The notes beneath the pieces were generated by a model. That model was not told where the DNA came from and ran no database searches. It saw nothing but the letters and a program-made list of their open reading frames with translations. Of a stretch of DNA of 64,000 nucleotides, positions 55,117 to 64,000 are shown in pieces. Position numbers and translations under genes: made by a program. Source of the DNA: Petrolisthes cinctipes (Eukaryota; Arthropoda; Malacostraca; Decapoda; Porcellanidae). The stretch is taken from the NCBI GenBank assembly GCA_033782935.1, contig JAWQEG010000726.1:225001-289000 (forward strand), given 5' to 3'. The stretch's first letter is position 1; each line of letters opens with the position of its first letter.

Positions 55117-56109
55117 TTACCCATCCAACTTTTGCCTCTTTGACTCCTTTTCACTGGTGGTGGGGGAACGCTGTCTCTTGTGAGTGATATGACGGTCGTT
55201 GTTGGGGCGGGAAGAAACAACTGTGGTGTCATCTTGTGTGTCTGATAAACCCGAGTTTTTATCTGAGGTGTTGGAGGAGCTGGAGTCATCATCTGAGGTG
55301 TAGGAAGAACGAGAGTCCTCATCCTCTTCAGTGTCGGTGGTGGAGTCCTCATCCTCTGTGTTGGAGTCGCTGGACCAGTCTGAGGAACTGGAAGTGCCTG
55401 CAGACAGATTCTCAAACTCGTCAACAAATCTGTGTAGACTTGAGGCAAGGGAGGCCATGGTGGGTCGTCTGTTGACATTGTAGTGGATGGTACATTTGAC
55501 AAGCTTCTTGATGACACTGGGACACTCTGGGGTAACCATTATGGCACTCATTAACAGGCCAAGGGAGTACACATCATATCTGTCCATCTTGTTGTTCTTA
55601 GACACCATCTCCAGTATAGTGTTGGTGGACGTGGATTGTGTTCCTCCAAGTGAAGCAAAACACAACTCTATAATAGAGGCTGAGTATCGGCCACCCTCCT
55701 CCTTGATCAAGATGGTGTTTCCACGGATGTCATTGTGGACAAGACCAGCTTCGTGGAGGTGGGCAAGTGACGTGGCCGCTGCCTGGAATACCTTCAGCCA
55801 CTCCTGCAAAGCCAACCTCTCCTCCCGCTGGTGTAGACTGGAGATGGACTCACCCTCGACAAAGCTCATTACCAACATGGAAGCATCTGAAGCAGTGACC
55901 AACAACTTTGGCACTCCTCCTCGCCCTCCAGCCTTCTCCAATACCCAAGCCTCGTGTCTGAGTGGTTCTGGATCAATGGTGTAATGGTTTACTTTCTGGA
56001 TTGCTTGTTGGCCACGGTACAACACCAGGTAACATTTCCCTCCTGAACCGGTCCCCAGGGGTCTCACCTCCTCAACCTCGGCCCGGATTTCCTCACCAGT
56101 CATCATCAT
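55117..56109 (-). CDS. Degenerate protein kinase with acidic tail and basic C-terminus
   Basis: 330 codons from the first ATG (56109); the frame is open 19 codons further to the splice acceptor at 56168 but has no ATG there. Kinase motifs in order: glycine loop LGTGSGGKCYLV; AIQKV where A-x-K is expected (Gln for the ATP-binding Lys); RHEAWVLEKAGG with the helix-C Glu; hinge LVMSFVEGESI; VHNDIRGNTILI (HRD changed to HND, catalytic Asp and Asn kept); IIELCF instead of DFG; DRYDVYSLGLLMSAIM; and NRRPTM. The catalytic Lys and DFG Asp are thus altered, so it may be a pseudokinase. The last 95 residues are Ser/Asp/Glu-rich, then HKRQRS and KESKRQK, a bipartite nuclear-signal-like end. The promoter at 57783-57980 is homologous to that of the RFX gene. 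Confidence 0.8.
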   Translation of the reverse strand: MMMTGEEIRAEVEEVRPLGTGSGGKCYLVLYRGQQAIQKVNHYTIDPEPLRHEAWVLEKAGGRGGVPKLLVTASDASMLVMSFVEGESISSLHQREERLALQEWLKVFQAAATSLAHLHEAGLVHNDIRGNTILIKEEGGRYSASIIELCFASLGGTQSTSTNTILEMVSKNNKMDRYDVYSLGLLMSAIMVTPECPSVIKKLVKCTIHYNVNRRPTMASLASSLHRFVDEFENLSAGTSSSSDWSSDSNTEDEDSTTDTEEDEDSRSSYTSDDDSSSSNTSDKNSGLSDTQDDTTVVSSRPNNDRHITHKRQRSPTTSEKESKRQKLDG

Positions 56110-56167
56110 GTTGTTGTTTGTAGTGACTTTTGGTTCCTTGGTAAATCTGGTATAATATGTAGTCAAC

Positions 56168-57735
56168 CTGAAAGGTTATAATTATTATTAATATTTTCAT
56201 TAGAATAGACCAGAGACACAAAGCTGGGAGAGAATGCAAGCATTCTATCAAATAACCACCGACACCTTCCTTCCATCGTGCAAATAAATCACTATCATAT
56301 AAAAATATAATCATACAACACCTTATGTCAATTCAATCCCCTCAATTATTATTATGAGGTGCTGCAAAATCATACACGTGTTGTTCTTTATTTCTAATAT
56401 ATTTACTACCATGGAAGGAAAGTGTCGGTGGATATTTGATTGTGACTGTACATAACCCAGCTACCGTAAGTTTATTTTCTTTCACAGAATAACATGGAGA
56501 TCTTAACATATATAATCTATTTTAGTTTGTCTTATATATGATCCTAAATGACTAGGCTATATGTAATAATATATTATATTATTCAAAGGTATTCAAAGGT
56601 ACGAACATATTGTTCATAATACTTCATACTCTGTAAATTTGTGTAAAGACTGCATTTGGTAAGTAGAATAGTGATACATTATTCATTCAGTTTAATACTT
56701 TAATAATTAGTTATCCAATGATTTGTGTTGGGTGAGAACATATTGTTCATAATACTTCATACTCTGTAAATTTGTGTAAAGACTGTGGTAAGTAGAATAG
56801 TGATACATTATTCATTCAGTTTAATACTTTAATAATTAGTTATCCAATGATTTGTGTTGGATAAGGACATATCGTTCATACTCTAGCTCTAACTTGTGTA
56901 AATAGTGATTATAAATGGTTATAGATGTGTGTATAAATATTAGTTGGTACACAATAATATAATATATTAATAATTTCTATACTAATATATATATATTGGA
57001 CATTTTTTATAAAGTGACTATGGCTTCTGTATAAGAATGAAACCTGTAACTATGGCCTCGTTCAATATAATACATGCTAAGTACAATATACATTTCAATA
57101 TAGTTTTATATAACAAATACCCTACATAACTATGGCCTCGTTCAATATAATACATGCTAAGTACAATATACATTTCAATATAGTTTTATATAACAAATAC
57201 CCTACATAACTATGGCCTCGTTCAATATAATACATGCTAAGTACAATATACATTTCAATATAGTTTTATATAACAAATACCCTACATTAATTCTTGATTA
57301 TACTGTGTATTACAATTAATAACATTATAGTATGATAGAGATTATTCTTTATGATAAAACTTCTCACAGTAAAGAAATAATATTAACACATAATATTGTT
57401 CATTTCATTATCTATTGATATTCAATCAATACTTTCATTATTTTATTTTCATTTTCTATTAATTGTTCTTATATTATTATATCAAATTGTTTTAATTACT
57501 TATTTAATGATAGTTGTATGGTTCGTACTTTTAGTTAATTATTGTTGTAAACTCTTGGCCATTTTTATTATTTTATTGTTATTTTCTATTAATTGTTCTT
57601 ATATTATTATATCAAATAGTTTTAATTATTTCTTTAATAATAGTTGTATGGTTGTTACCTGTTAATGTTGGTTTGTGTGGTGAAATGGTAGGGTTTGTAT
57701 GGACTGAAATGGGAGTACATTTGTGTATGTCTCAC
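56168..57735 (-). other. Predicted 5' UTR intron of the kinase gene
   Basis: On the minus strand a donor TATG/GTGAGA lies at 57736/57735 and an acceptor aacctttcag/GTTG at 56168/56167, about 60 bp before the ATG. This is inferred from consensus only. The interval contains MITE family 1 copy 3, a two-copy repeat (56590-56880), an 80-bp x 3 array (57047-57293; tatggcctcgttcaatataa) and a two-copy stretch (57400-57660). A minisatellite-filled intron beside the start codon is also the layout of FAU copies 1 and 3. Confidence 0.55.
56246..56448. mobile_element. Tc1/mariner-type MITE, family 1, copy 3 (left end lost)
   Basis: The interior (cgacaccttccttccatcgt, acaacaccttatgtcaa) and right end gatatttgattgtgactg-TA match copies 1 and 2. 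The first 9 bases or so of the left TIR are missing. Confidence 0.8.
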
Positions 57736-57782
57736 CATATCAGAGTTGTAGTATACAATGACTCAACACACCTTGCACACTT

Positions 57783-57980
57783 CCTTATATACCTTTGACA
57801 GGATCACATGCACCCTAATTTGTCACGTGACTCAACCAATCAACGTGAAGTATTTAAAATTTCATATTTCCTCCCCAACCAATCAGATGCAAGGATTTTC
57901 ATTTTAAATGTTCATAATTCTTCGTGTGACCAATAGGGTTCAAGAGTTTGAGTAGGCTATGAATGACGGACTGTGATTGG
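57783..57980 (-). promoter_or_regulatory. Core promoter of the kinase gene (TATA, E-box, four CCAAT)
   Basis: Minus strand GGTATATAAGG (57793-57783), then GTCACGTGAC (57822-57831), then CCAAT boxes near 57836, 57879, 57930 and ATTGG near 57976. Box-to-box distances 43, 51 and about 45 compare with 42, 51 and 41 at the RFX promoter. Shared words aatcagatgcaaggatt, gttcaagagttt and gtgattgg confirm homology. Confidence 0.75.
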
Positions 57981-59235
57981 TCAATATGACATTGTTCTTA
58001 AATAAATATAATATTATTATATTACATTATATATATAGATAAGTGCCAAAAAAGTTAATTTGTATTGACATAATACACTAATTCAATTATAATTGTTATT
58101 TGAATATTAAGTAAGTCAAAGTTATAATGATAATATAAGGATAATCAAGTTGAAACACGATTATCCACCAAAAATTATCCCCATTTTTTATGACGTATTT
58201 TATCAATACTTTTAGGCTATATATCGTTTGCTTTGATTTAAAATTTCCATCTTAAATCTTAATTAAATTTAACACGAATTAATTATAAACGAAAAAAATA
58301 ATATTCGAGGGTTAAGATAGTAAGTAATTTTCCATTCAAATAATGCACCAATTAATTTCTAAACGCAAACAAGGATAAGTTTGATTTGAATATTGAAGTA
58401 AATAAAATCAATTTAAATTAATATTGTCAAAGTGACACGTGATGAATCAAGTTGCAACAGGATTATTGTGGAAAAGTTCTCTTCTATCTTTTGTAATAAT
58501 CTGCGTCCTCAATTTTCACACTTTCCGGGAACTGAAATTGCCCTTTTCTCTTTCCTTTTTATTTTGTGTAAATACGTAAAAATAATGTATATTATTTGTA
58601 TGTATTTACTTTGTAATGGGATGGTTCCTGAGCTGTGGATGGTTCTTGCCTCTGCCTGCAGTGTTGCCAGATAGATACAGTAATACTTCCATGTTTTAGG
58701 CAAATTTTGTCCACACTTGGGAAATCGTATGAAGAATGTTCAATTAATAACCCTGGCAGTTGAGCGGGAAATTCAATCATTTAAAATTGGGATAAATAAT
58801 TTTTTTATCAGATGATACAGCCTAACCTGACCTACCTAACCCACAGAAACCTAACCTAACCTAACCTAGACTATTGTTACCACGGCCTTGGTTGTTACCT
58901 TCGGGACCTTTAGAAATACAATAGATCCTGTGGATAGGAGCTAAAAGTATCCTGATTGGATGGGTTAGTTAGGCATATTGTATGTACACAACTGCCTGCT
59001 GAACCTTTGGTAATGTTGCCAAGGAGATCTGGTAACACTGTGAGTCCAACCTTCAGTCCTTCACTCCGGTACAGAGACAAGTCATATCTTAAAATTGAAA
59101 TATCTAACAATGAATACATTTCTACGAGATAATTCCACTGGATATTGATAAAGATAAGTGAACCGTACATAACTTAACCAGATAATAACAATATTAACCT
59201 CAACCTGTCCGGCCAATATAAAGGAATGGAACTAA
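57981..59235. other. Upstream promoter homology, then intergenic
   Basis: 58290-58470 is homologous to 46430-46620 (gtaattttccattcaaataa, aatattgtcaaagtgac). 58820-58870 contains cctaacctaacctaacctag. ORFs at 58432-58780 and 58910-59170 have no recognised family. Confidence 0.5.
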
Positions 59236-60230
59236 AGTGTATGTATTGGGATGGTTTTCATCAGGTTATATTATATTAATATTATTATTCCTGGTTACAA
59301 GGGACCCATAACTAAAGGTGTGTCGGTGTGTGTATTGGGATGGTTTTCATCAGGTTATATTATATTATATTAATACTATTATTCCTGGTTACAAGGGACC
59401 CAGGAATATCAGTCCAGGTTTGAAATTTGGTTCAGCGTGGCCTGACGTATCTGTGTGTGTGTTGGGAGGAATGTTCAGGTCAGTTAATGCCTTAATTAAC
59501 CTGTCTGACTCCTGTGTGTGTTCAGGTCAGTTAATGCCTTAATTAACCTGTCTGACTCCTGTGTGTGTTCAGGTCAGTTAATGCCTTAATTAACCTGTCT
59601 GACTCCTGTGTGTGTTCATGTCAGTTAATGTCTTAATTAACCTGTCTGACTCCTGTGTGTGTTCAGGTCAGTTAATGCCTTAATTAACCTGTCTGACTCC
59701 TGTGTGTGTTCAGGTCAGTTAATGCCTTAATTAACCTGTCTGACTCCTGTGTGTGTTCAGGTCAGTTAATGCCTTAATTAACCTGTCTGACTCCTGTGTG
59801 TGTTCATGTCAGTTAATGCCTTAATTAACCTGTCTGACTCCTGTGTGTTCAGGTCAGTTAATGCCTTAATTAACCTGTCTGACTCCTGTGTGTGTTCAGG
59901 TCAGTTAATGCCTTAATTAACCTGTCTGACTCCTGTGTGTGTTCAGGTCAGTTAATGCCTTGATTAACCTGTCTGACTCCTGTGTGTGTTCAGGTCAGTT
60001 AATGCCTTAATTAACCTGTCAGTGACTCCTGTGTGTGTGTGTGTGTTGGGAGGGATGTTCAGGTCAGTCAATGCCTTAACCTGTTAGTGACTCCTGTGTG
60101 TGTGTGTGTGTGTTGGGAGGGATGTTGAGGTCAGTCAAGGCCTTAACCTGTTAGTGACTTCTGTGTGTGTGTGTGTGTGTGTGTGTTGGGAGGGATGTTA
60201 AGGTCAGGCCATGCCACAACCTCTGTACCA
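59236..60230 (+). repeat. 47-bp tandem repeat and related (TG)n units
   Basis: 59240-59400: two copies of gtgtattgggatggttttca-type sequence. 59470-60030: about 12 units of gtgtgttcaggtcagttaat, gccttaattaacctgtctga, ctcctgt. 60030-60230: three longer units with (TG)n and ggagggatgtt. No coding sequence. Confidence 0.9.
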
Positions 60231-61438
60231 GTATACTATGGCAAATTTATTGGACACAAAAACTTATAAATTTGGAGTATAACCATGAGAACCGTAAATA
60301 TGCATAATTTTCAATTAATTTCAAGAATGATAAATTGTAAAGCCGAAACGTTTGGAATAAAAATATTTTGTCCACCAGTGTTTGTTTTATTACATACACT
60401 CATGATGACGTCAGTGTGATTCTCCACCCGCCATGGCTAGTTTGGTTGTACATCAGTATATAGTAGGCCCTCAATAAAAAATGATTAATTTTAGCACTAT
60501 CCTTTTAACATATACTCAGTAAATCAATTAGTTTGTATGGTGATAAATAACAGATGCCTGGATAAACATTTAGTGGTCTGCAATGAGTACCTGAGTGTAA
60601 AATAAAGTGATGGATACAAGTAATTATTCATTGTATATCCTGGGTCTAGGGCTACTGTTTTGAGGATAACTTTTGTCTTGCCCTTTCTCTATTTTTAATA
60701 AATATCTCTTGTGAATAAGTGAGATAAATGATAATTTATTAGGAAGGTAGGTCTTGACTGACTAATATTAAATATCAAAGGTAGCCATGGTCCATATTAG
60801 GTTAGGTTTGGTTTAAAGTGGGATGTTACTCTTTATCATACATATATCCTTCAAAGAATTAATGACTATTAATATATCATTTTATGTTACAGCCACAGTA
60901 GTGTGTGTGTATTTGAGGACACCTGAGCAAGGGAAGAGAACATTATGTTTTACAGCTATACTGTAATATGTTCAACCCAAGGAAGAAAAGAAACATAGCA
61001 ACAGAACAACTTAGAGAATCTGGGCCAAATCTTCACAAGATCCTTGGTATCAAACTGGGAGATCCATGGTAGGTTGACAAGCTCAGTTATATAATTATAC
61101 CAGCCATCTTCCTGTAACTGTATATATTTTTTAACCATCTGATATCTGTATAGGGTGGGAGCCCATTTGTTTACATCTATAGTATCTCAAATTAAATTGA
61201 TAAAGATTATTTTTTCATTTGTGTGCATCCAGTCACCAAGATAATTGCAAGTTTCTTCTTTGCATCTCATTTGTTCCTGGTTTTTAAATTGACTTCAATC
61301 AACTTAGGTGCTATGTTTTAAGCAGTATGACTTGTGTACAGTATTTCTCTTTTCTAATTCATTAAGTGTTATCCTAAATTATGGCTTGTTAACAGTTTAC
61401 AGATAATTATCATCTTGCTTCTGAAAACATTTTACACA
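60231..61438. other. Intergenic, nothing recognised
   Basis: 60240-60330 (aacttataaatttggagtat, aaccatgaga) resembles the reverse complement of 19910-19950, a small dispersed repeat. The minus-strand ORF 60956-61138 has no known family. No RNA gene seen. Confidence 0.5.
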
Positions 61439-61795
61439 GTGAGGATATAATGGAGTACATTACCAACCTTGGACATAACCTACTGTACTGTTTCTCATTG
61501 TTTCTCACTGTACCTTTACAAGTTTATACAGTGAGGATATCATGGAGTACATTACCAACCTTGGACATAGCCTACTGTACTGTATCTCATTGTTTCTCAC
61601 TGTACCTTTACAAGTTTATACAGTGAGGATATCATGGAGTACATTACCAACCTTGGACATAGCCTACTGTACTGTATCTCTTTGTTTCTCTTTCTACCTT
61701 TACAAGTTTATACAGTGAGGATATCATGGAGTACATTACCAACCTTGGACATAGCCTACTGTACTGTATCTCATTGTTTCTCACTGTACCTTTAC
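61439..61795 (+). repeat. 92-bp tandem repeat, four copies
   Basis: Starts at 61439, 61531, 61623 and 61715: gtgaggatatcatggagtac, attaccaaccttggacatag, cctactgtactgtatctcat. Confidence 0.95.
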
Positions 61796-61799
61796 ACAG

Positions 61800-62178
61800 G
61801 GCCACTACCATACCTGTCCAGCCATCTGTGTTCCAGGTCCACCACCATACCTGTCCAGCCATCTGTGTCCCAGGTCCACCACCATACCTGTCCAGCCATC
61901 TGTGTTCCAGGTCCACCACCATACCTGTCCAGCCATCTTGTGTCCCAGGTCCACCACCATACCTGTCCAGCCATCTGTGTTCCAGGTCCACCACCATACC
62001 TGTCCAGCCATCTGTGTTCCAGGTCCACCACCACACCTGTCCAGCCATCTGTGTTCCAGGTCCACCACCATACCTGTCCAACCATCTGTGTTCCAGGTCC
62101 ACCACCATACCTGTCTGTGTTCCAGGTCCACCACCATATCTGTCCAGCCATCTGTGTTCCAGGTCCACCACCACAATT
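61800..62178 (+). repeat. 37-bp GC-rich tandem repeat, about ten copies
   Basis: Unit: ccagccatctgtgttccagg, tccaccaccatacctgt; a few units differ in length by one or more bases. Overlapping ORFs of 92-188 codons occur in five frames here, all produced by the repeat. Confidence 0.95.
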
Positions 62179-62380
62179 AGTCAACCCACAACTACATTGA
62201 GGGAATTTACAAGCACTATATATATATCCATCACTTGATAATTTTCATTTGTGTATTTACTGTATTTGACATAAAAGACCAGTCTCCAGAAACATATCCA
62301 TACTCAAATCACCCACTAATCCATCCAAACACTCAAGAACAACACTTTGGCTACATGCATGACCTCCTGACATCCACCCA

Positions 62381-62674
62381 TCTGAATTCTCCCTTCCCCG
62401 TGAGGACAAAGTCCACCTGGCCAGGCTGCGATGTGGCCACCACCCGGTCCTTCTGACATAGGCCTATCAGAAGAAGCTGGATGGAGTCATTGTGGATGTC
62501 TGTCCGGGATGCAACACAGCACCCCATTCTATTAAACACATTATGGAAGACTGCAATGTACACAACCACACTCACCAACAACACAACATACACTCTCTGA
62601 GGGACCTGTGGGAGAGCCCGGTTCAGGCTATGGCCTTCCTCAGGAGCTCGGAGCTGCTCAGCCAGACAGCTTGA
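62381..62674 (+). pseudogene. LINE C-terminal fragment (zinc-finger-like tail)
   Basis: One frame reads SEFSLPREDKVHLARLRCGH, HPVLLT, a TAG stop (62459-62461), then AYQKKLDGVIVDVCPGC, APHSIKHIMEDCNVH and a stop at 62672-62674. The LARLRxGHH start and CPGC-x8-H-x4-C motif are familiar from the C-terminus of non-LTR retrotransposon polyproteins. The upstream RT is absent, so it is a 5'-truncated copy with one nonsense mutation. Confidence 0.75.
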
Positions 62675-62719
62675 GGAACTTCAACAACATAAAGGACTGC
62701 AATGCCTGATATAATCTTA

Positions 62720-64000
62720 CTAGCACCACCCCAGCCTCATTGGCATTGAAGTGGTCGGTTTAGGATCGGGGCAGTAAGCCTGCGCTGGATCATGTAGTGC
62801 TCCCCCCACTTGGCTTATTAATGGATCAATCTTTCCTTTAAAACTATTCACTGTGTTCACTGCCACTGCCTCGCTTGGCAGATTATTCCACTCCTCCACT
62901 ATTCTGTGTGAAAATAAGTACTTCCTTGCATTCAGTTGTGGTCATTGTTTATATTTTCTACATTGGTGCCCTCTGTTCCCTCTCTTGTCCATGATGAAAA
63001 AGTCTTTCACATTCAGTCCCTCCAATCCTTTCATTATTTTAAATACTTCAATGAGGTCACTCCTAACTCTCCTCATTTCCATCTGTCCTCATAATTGTCT
63101 TCTCTAATGTTAGTAATCATCCTTGTCATTCTTCTCTGCACACTTTCTATTTTATCTATGTCCCGCTGGTTATAAGGCCTCCAGGCCTGTTGACAATATT
63201 CCAAATGTGTCCTATCCAAGGATTTATACATTCACAGGATATTTGTCATACTTTTGTGCTCAATGGTCCTCCTTATGCTCCTTATGCTATTTGGTTGGCT
63301 TTGGATACTACTTGTGCTACATGGGCACTTGGACTCAACATCTTGTATATTTTCACTCCCAAGTCCTTCTCCTGTTCCACATACACAATATCTTACCCTC
63401 CCAATCTATAAGTATTATTAACATTACCATAACCTAAGTACAGGCACTTACACTTTTCCACATTAAATAACATTTTCCACTCCTCTGACCATAGGTGTAT
63501 TCTATTTAAGTCCTCTTGTAAGCTATTAATTTCTCATGGGTTCCTGTTTTACTAAAGACCTTAGTGTCATCTGCAAACTTGAGAATATGTGAGGCAATAT
63601 TGTCATCTATGTTGTTGATAAATATAGTAAATAAAAGTGGCCCCATCACTGACCCCTGCGGCACACCACTCTTGACCAGACTCCATTCTGACTTTTATCC
63701 TCTCATAAGTACCCTCTGTTTCCTTTCTTTCTGCCACTCACCAATCCTTCTGAGTAGGTTACCACCCATTCCATGTGCCTTTACTTTCTTTAATAGTCTC
63801 TTATGAGGAACCTTATCAAATGCCTTAGAGAAGTCCAAGTAAACAACATCTACTGGCAAACTAGTGTCTATGTAATGTGTCACTCTCTCCAATAAGGTCA
63901 AAAGATTTGTTAGGCAAGACCTTCCTTGCATAAATCCATGTTGTGTCCCTTTTATTAGTTCATGTGCTTCCAGATGCTTTTGAACTGCATCTCTAATCAA
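62720..64000 (-). pseudogene. CR1-like non-LTR retrotransposon RT, 3' part (runs off the window)
   Basis: From the window edge the minus strand reads HELIKGTQHGFMQGRSCLTN, DVVYLDFSKAFDKVPHKRLL and GGNLLRRIGEWQ (to 63695). A frameshift follows, then SGVPQGSVMGPLLFTIFIN and LKFADDTKVFSK (catalytic FADD at about 63570). After another shift come NRIHLWSEEWKMLFNVEKC and then DIDKIESVQRRMTRMI. The usual C-terminus (VEEWNNLPSEAV, NTVNSFKGKIDPLI) is visible to about 62730. Several frameshifts and stops show it is inactive. The sequence style is CR1/Rex-like. It lies tail to tail with the fragment at 62381-62674. Confidence 0.85.

Noticed and set aside
55098..55984. ORFs overlapping the kinase gene in other frames
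   Set aside because: Shadows of the kinase frame; the kinase frame alone has ordered motifs.
21759..58470. Firm assignment of the RFX/kinase/acidic set to an endogenous nimavirus or Polinton-like element
   Set aside because: No capsid, DNA polymerase, integrase or other hallmark gene is visible in the window, so a viral origin is left as a hypothesis only.
61634..62238. Several overlapping ORFs of 92-188 codons
   Set aside because: All arise from the 92-bp and 37-bp arrays, in five frames on both strands, with no promoter or family.

Overview
This is an AT-rich eukaryotic nuclear window. It is gene-poor and crowded with minisatellites, microsatellites and small DNA transposons. Degenerate TTAGG-type telomere-like arrays, non-LTR reverse transcriptases, (TG)n/(GA)n/(ATT)n repeats, a tRNA-like SINE and 5'-UTR introns point to an arthropod. 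The overall texture is that of a decapod crustacean, but that is an inference and not proven by any single gene. No rRNA, tRNA, CRISPR array or prokaryotic operon is visible.

Only a handful of protein genes look real, and most belong to one interlinked set. (1) Three copies of a ubiquitin-like/ribosomal protein S30 fusion (FAU-type): 731-1120 (open), 21759-22700 (only the 3' half, fused to another gene) and 30073-30453 (broken). (2) Three copies of a gene encoding RFX-type winged-helix DNA-binding domains: 44806-45978 (intact, two domains plus a long acidic repetitive tail), 53870-54831 (broken) and the 5' half of the hybrid at 21759-22700. (3) A degenerate protein kinase with an acidic, basic-ended tail (55117-56109). 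(4) An acidic orphan protein with its own TATA box (23010-23570).

These genes are tied together by shared flanks. The intact RFX gene and the kinase have homologous promoters (TATA, CACGTG E-box and four CCAAT boxes at nearly invariant spacing). The two full RFX copies share a 5' leader. All FAU copies, the hybrid and the intact RFX gene share a homologous 3' flank of 0.5-1.5 kb, so coding parts appear to have been exchanged between common 5' and 3' modules. If the intact members are expressed, the set would encode a tandem-RFX transcription-factor-like protein, a kinase-like protein and an acidic protein, all plausibly nuclear. Whether they are host genes or relics of a large mobile element or endogenous virus cannot be decided here.

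Layout: 1-1740 FAU copy 1 and its 3' flank. 1.8-14.5 kb: MITEs, TIR elements and tandem arrays. 14.7-17 kb: segmental duplication A. 17.8-21.2 kb: arrays and a second duplication. 21.2-23.8 kb: RFX/FAU hybrid and acidic gene. 24-29 kb: arrays including a 30-copy 71-bp satellite and a near-perfect palindrome. 29.6-31.9 kb: FAU copy 3. 32-43.2 kb: hAT-like, TIR and SINE elements, a LINE ORF1 fragment, duplication B and a LINE RT fragment. 43.3-46.6 kb: intact RFX gene with promoter and 3' module. 47.8-51.2 kb: duplicated block and a 1.6-kb TIR/foldback element. 53.8-58.5 kb: broken RFX copy, kinase gene and its promoter. 59-62.2 kb: arrays. 62.2-64 kb: two tail-to-tail LINE 3' ends.

The tandem arrays often start inside genes or older single-copy sequence. 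Several can be compared with an unexpanded paralogue in the same window.
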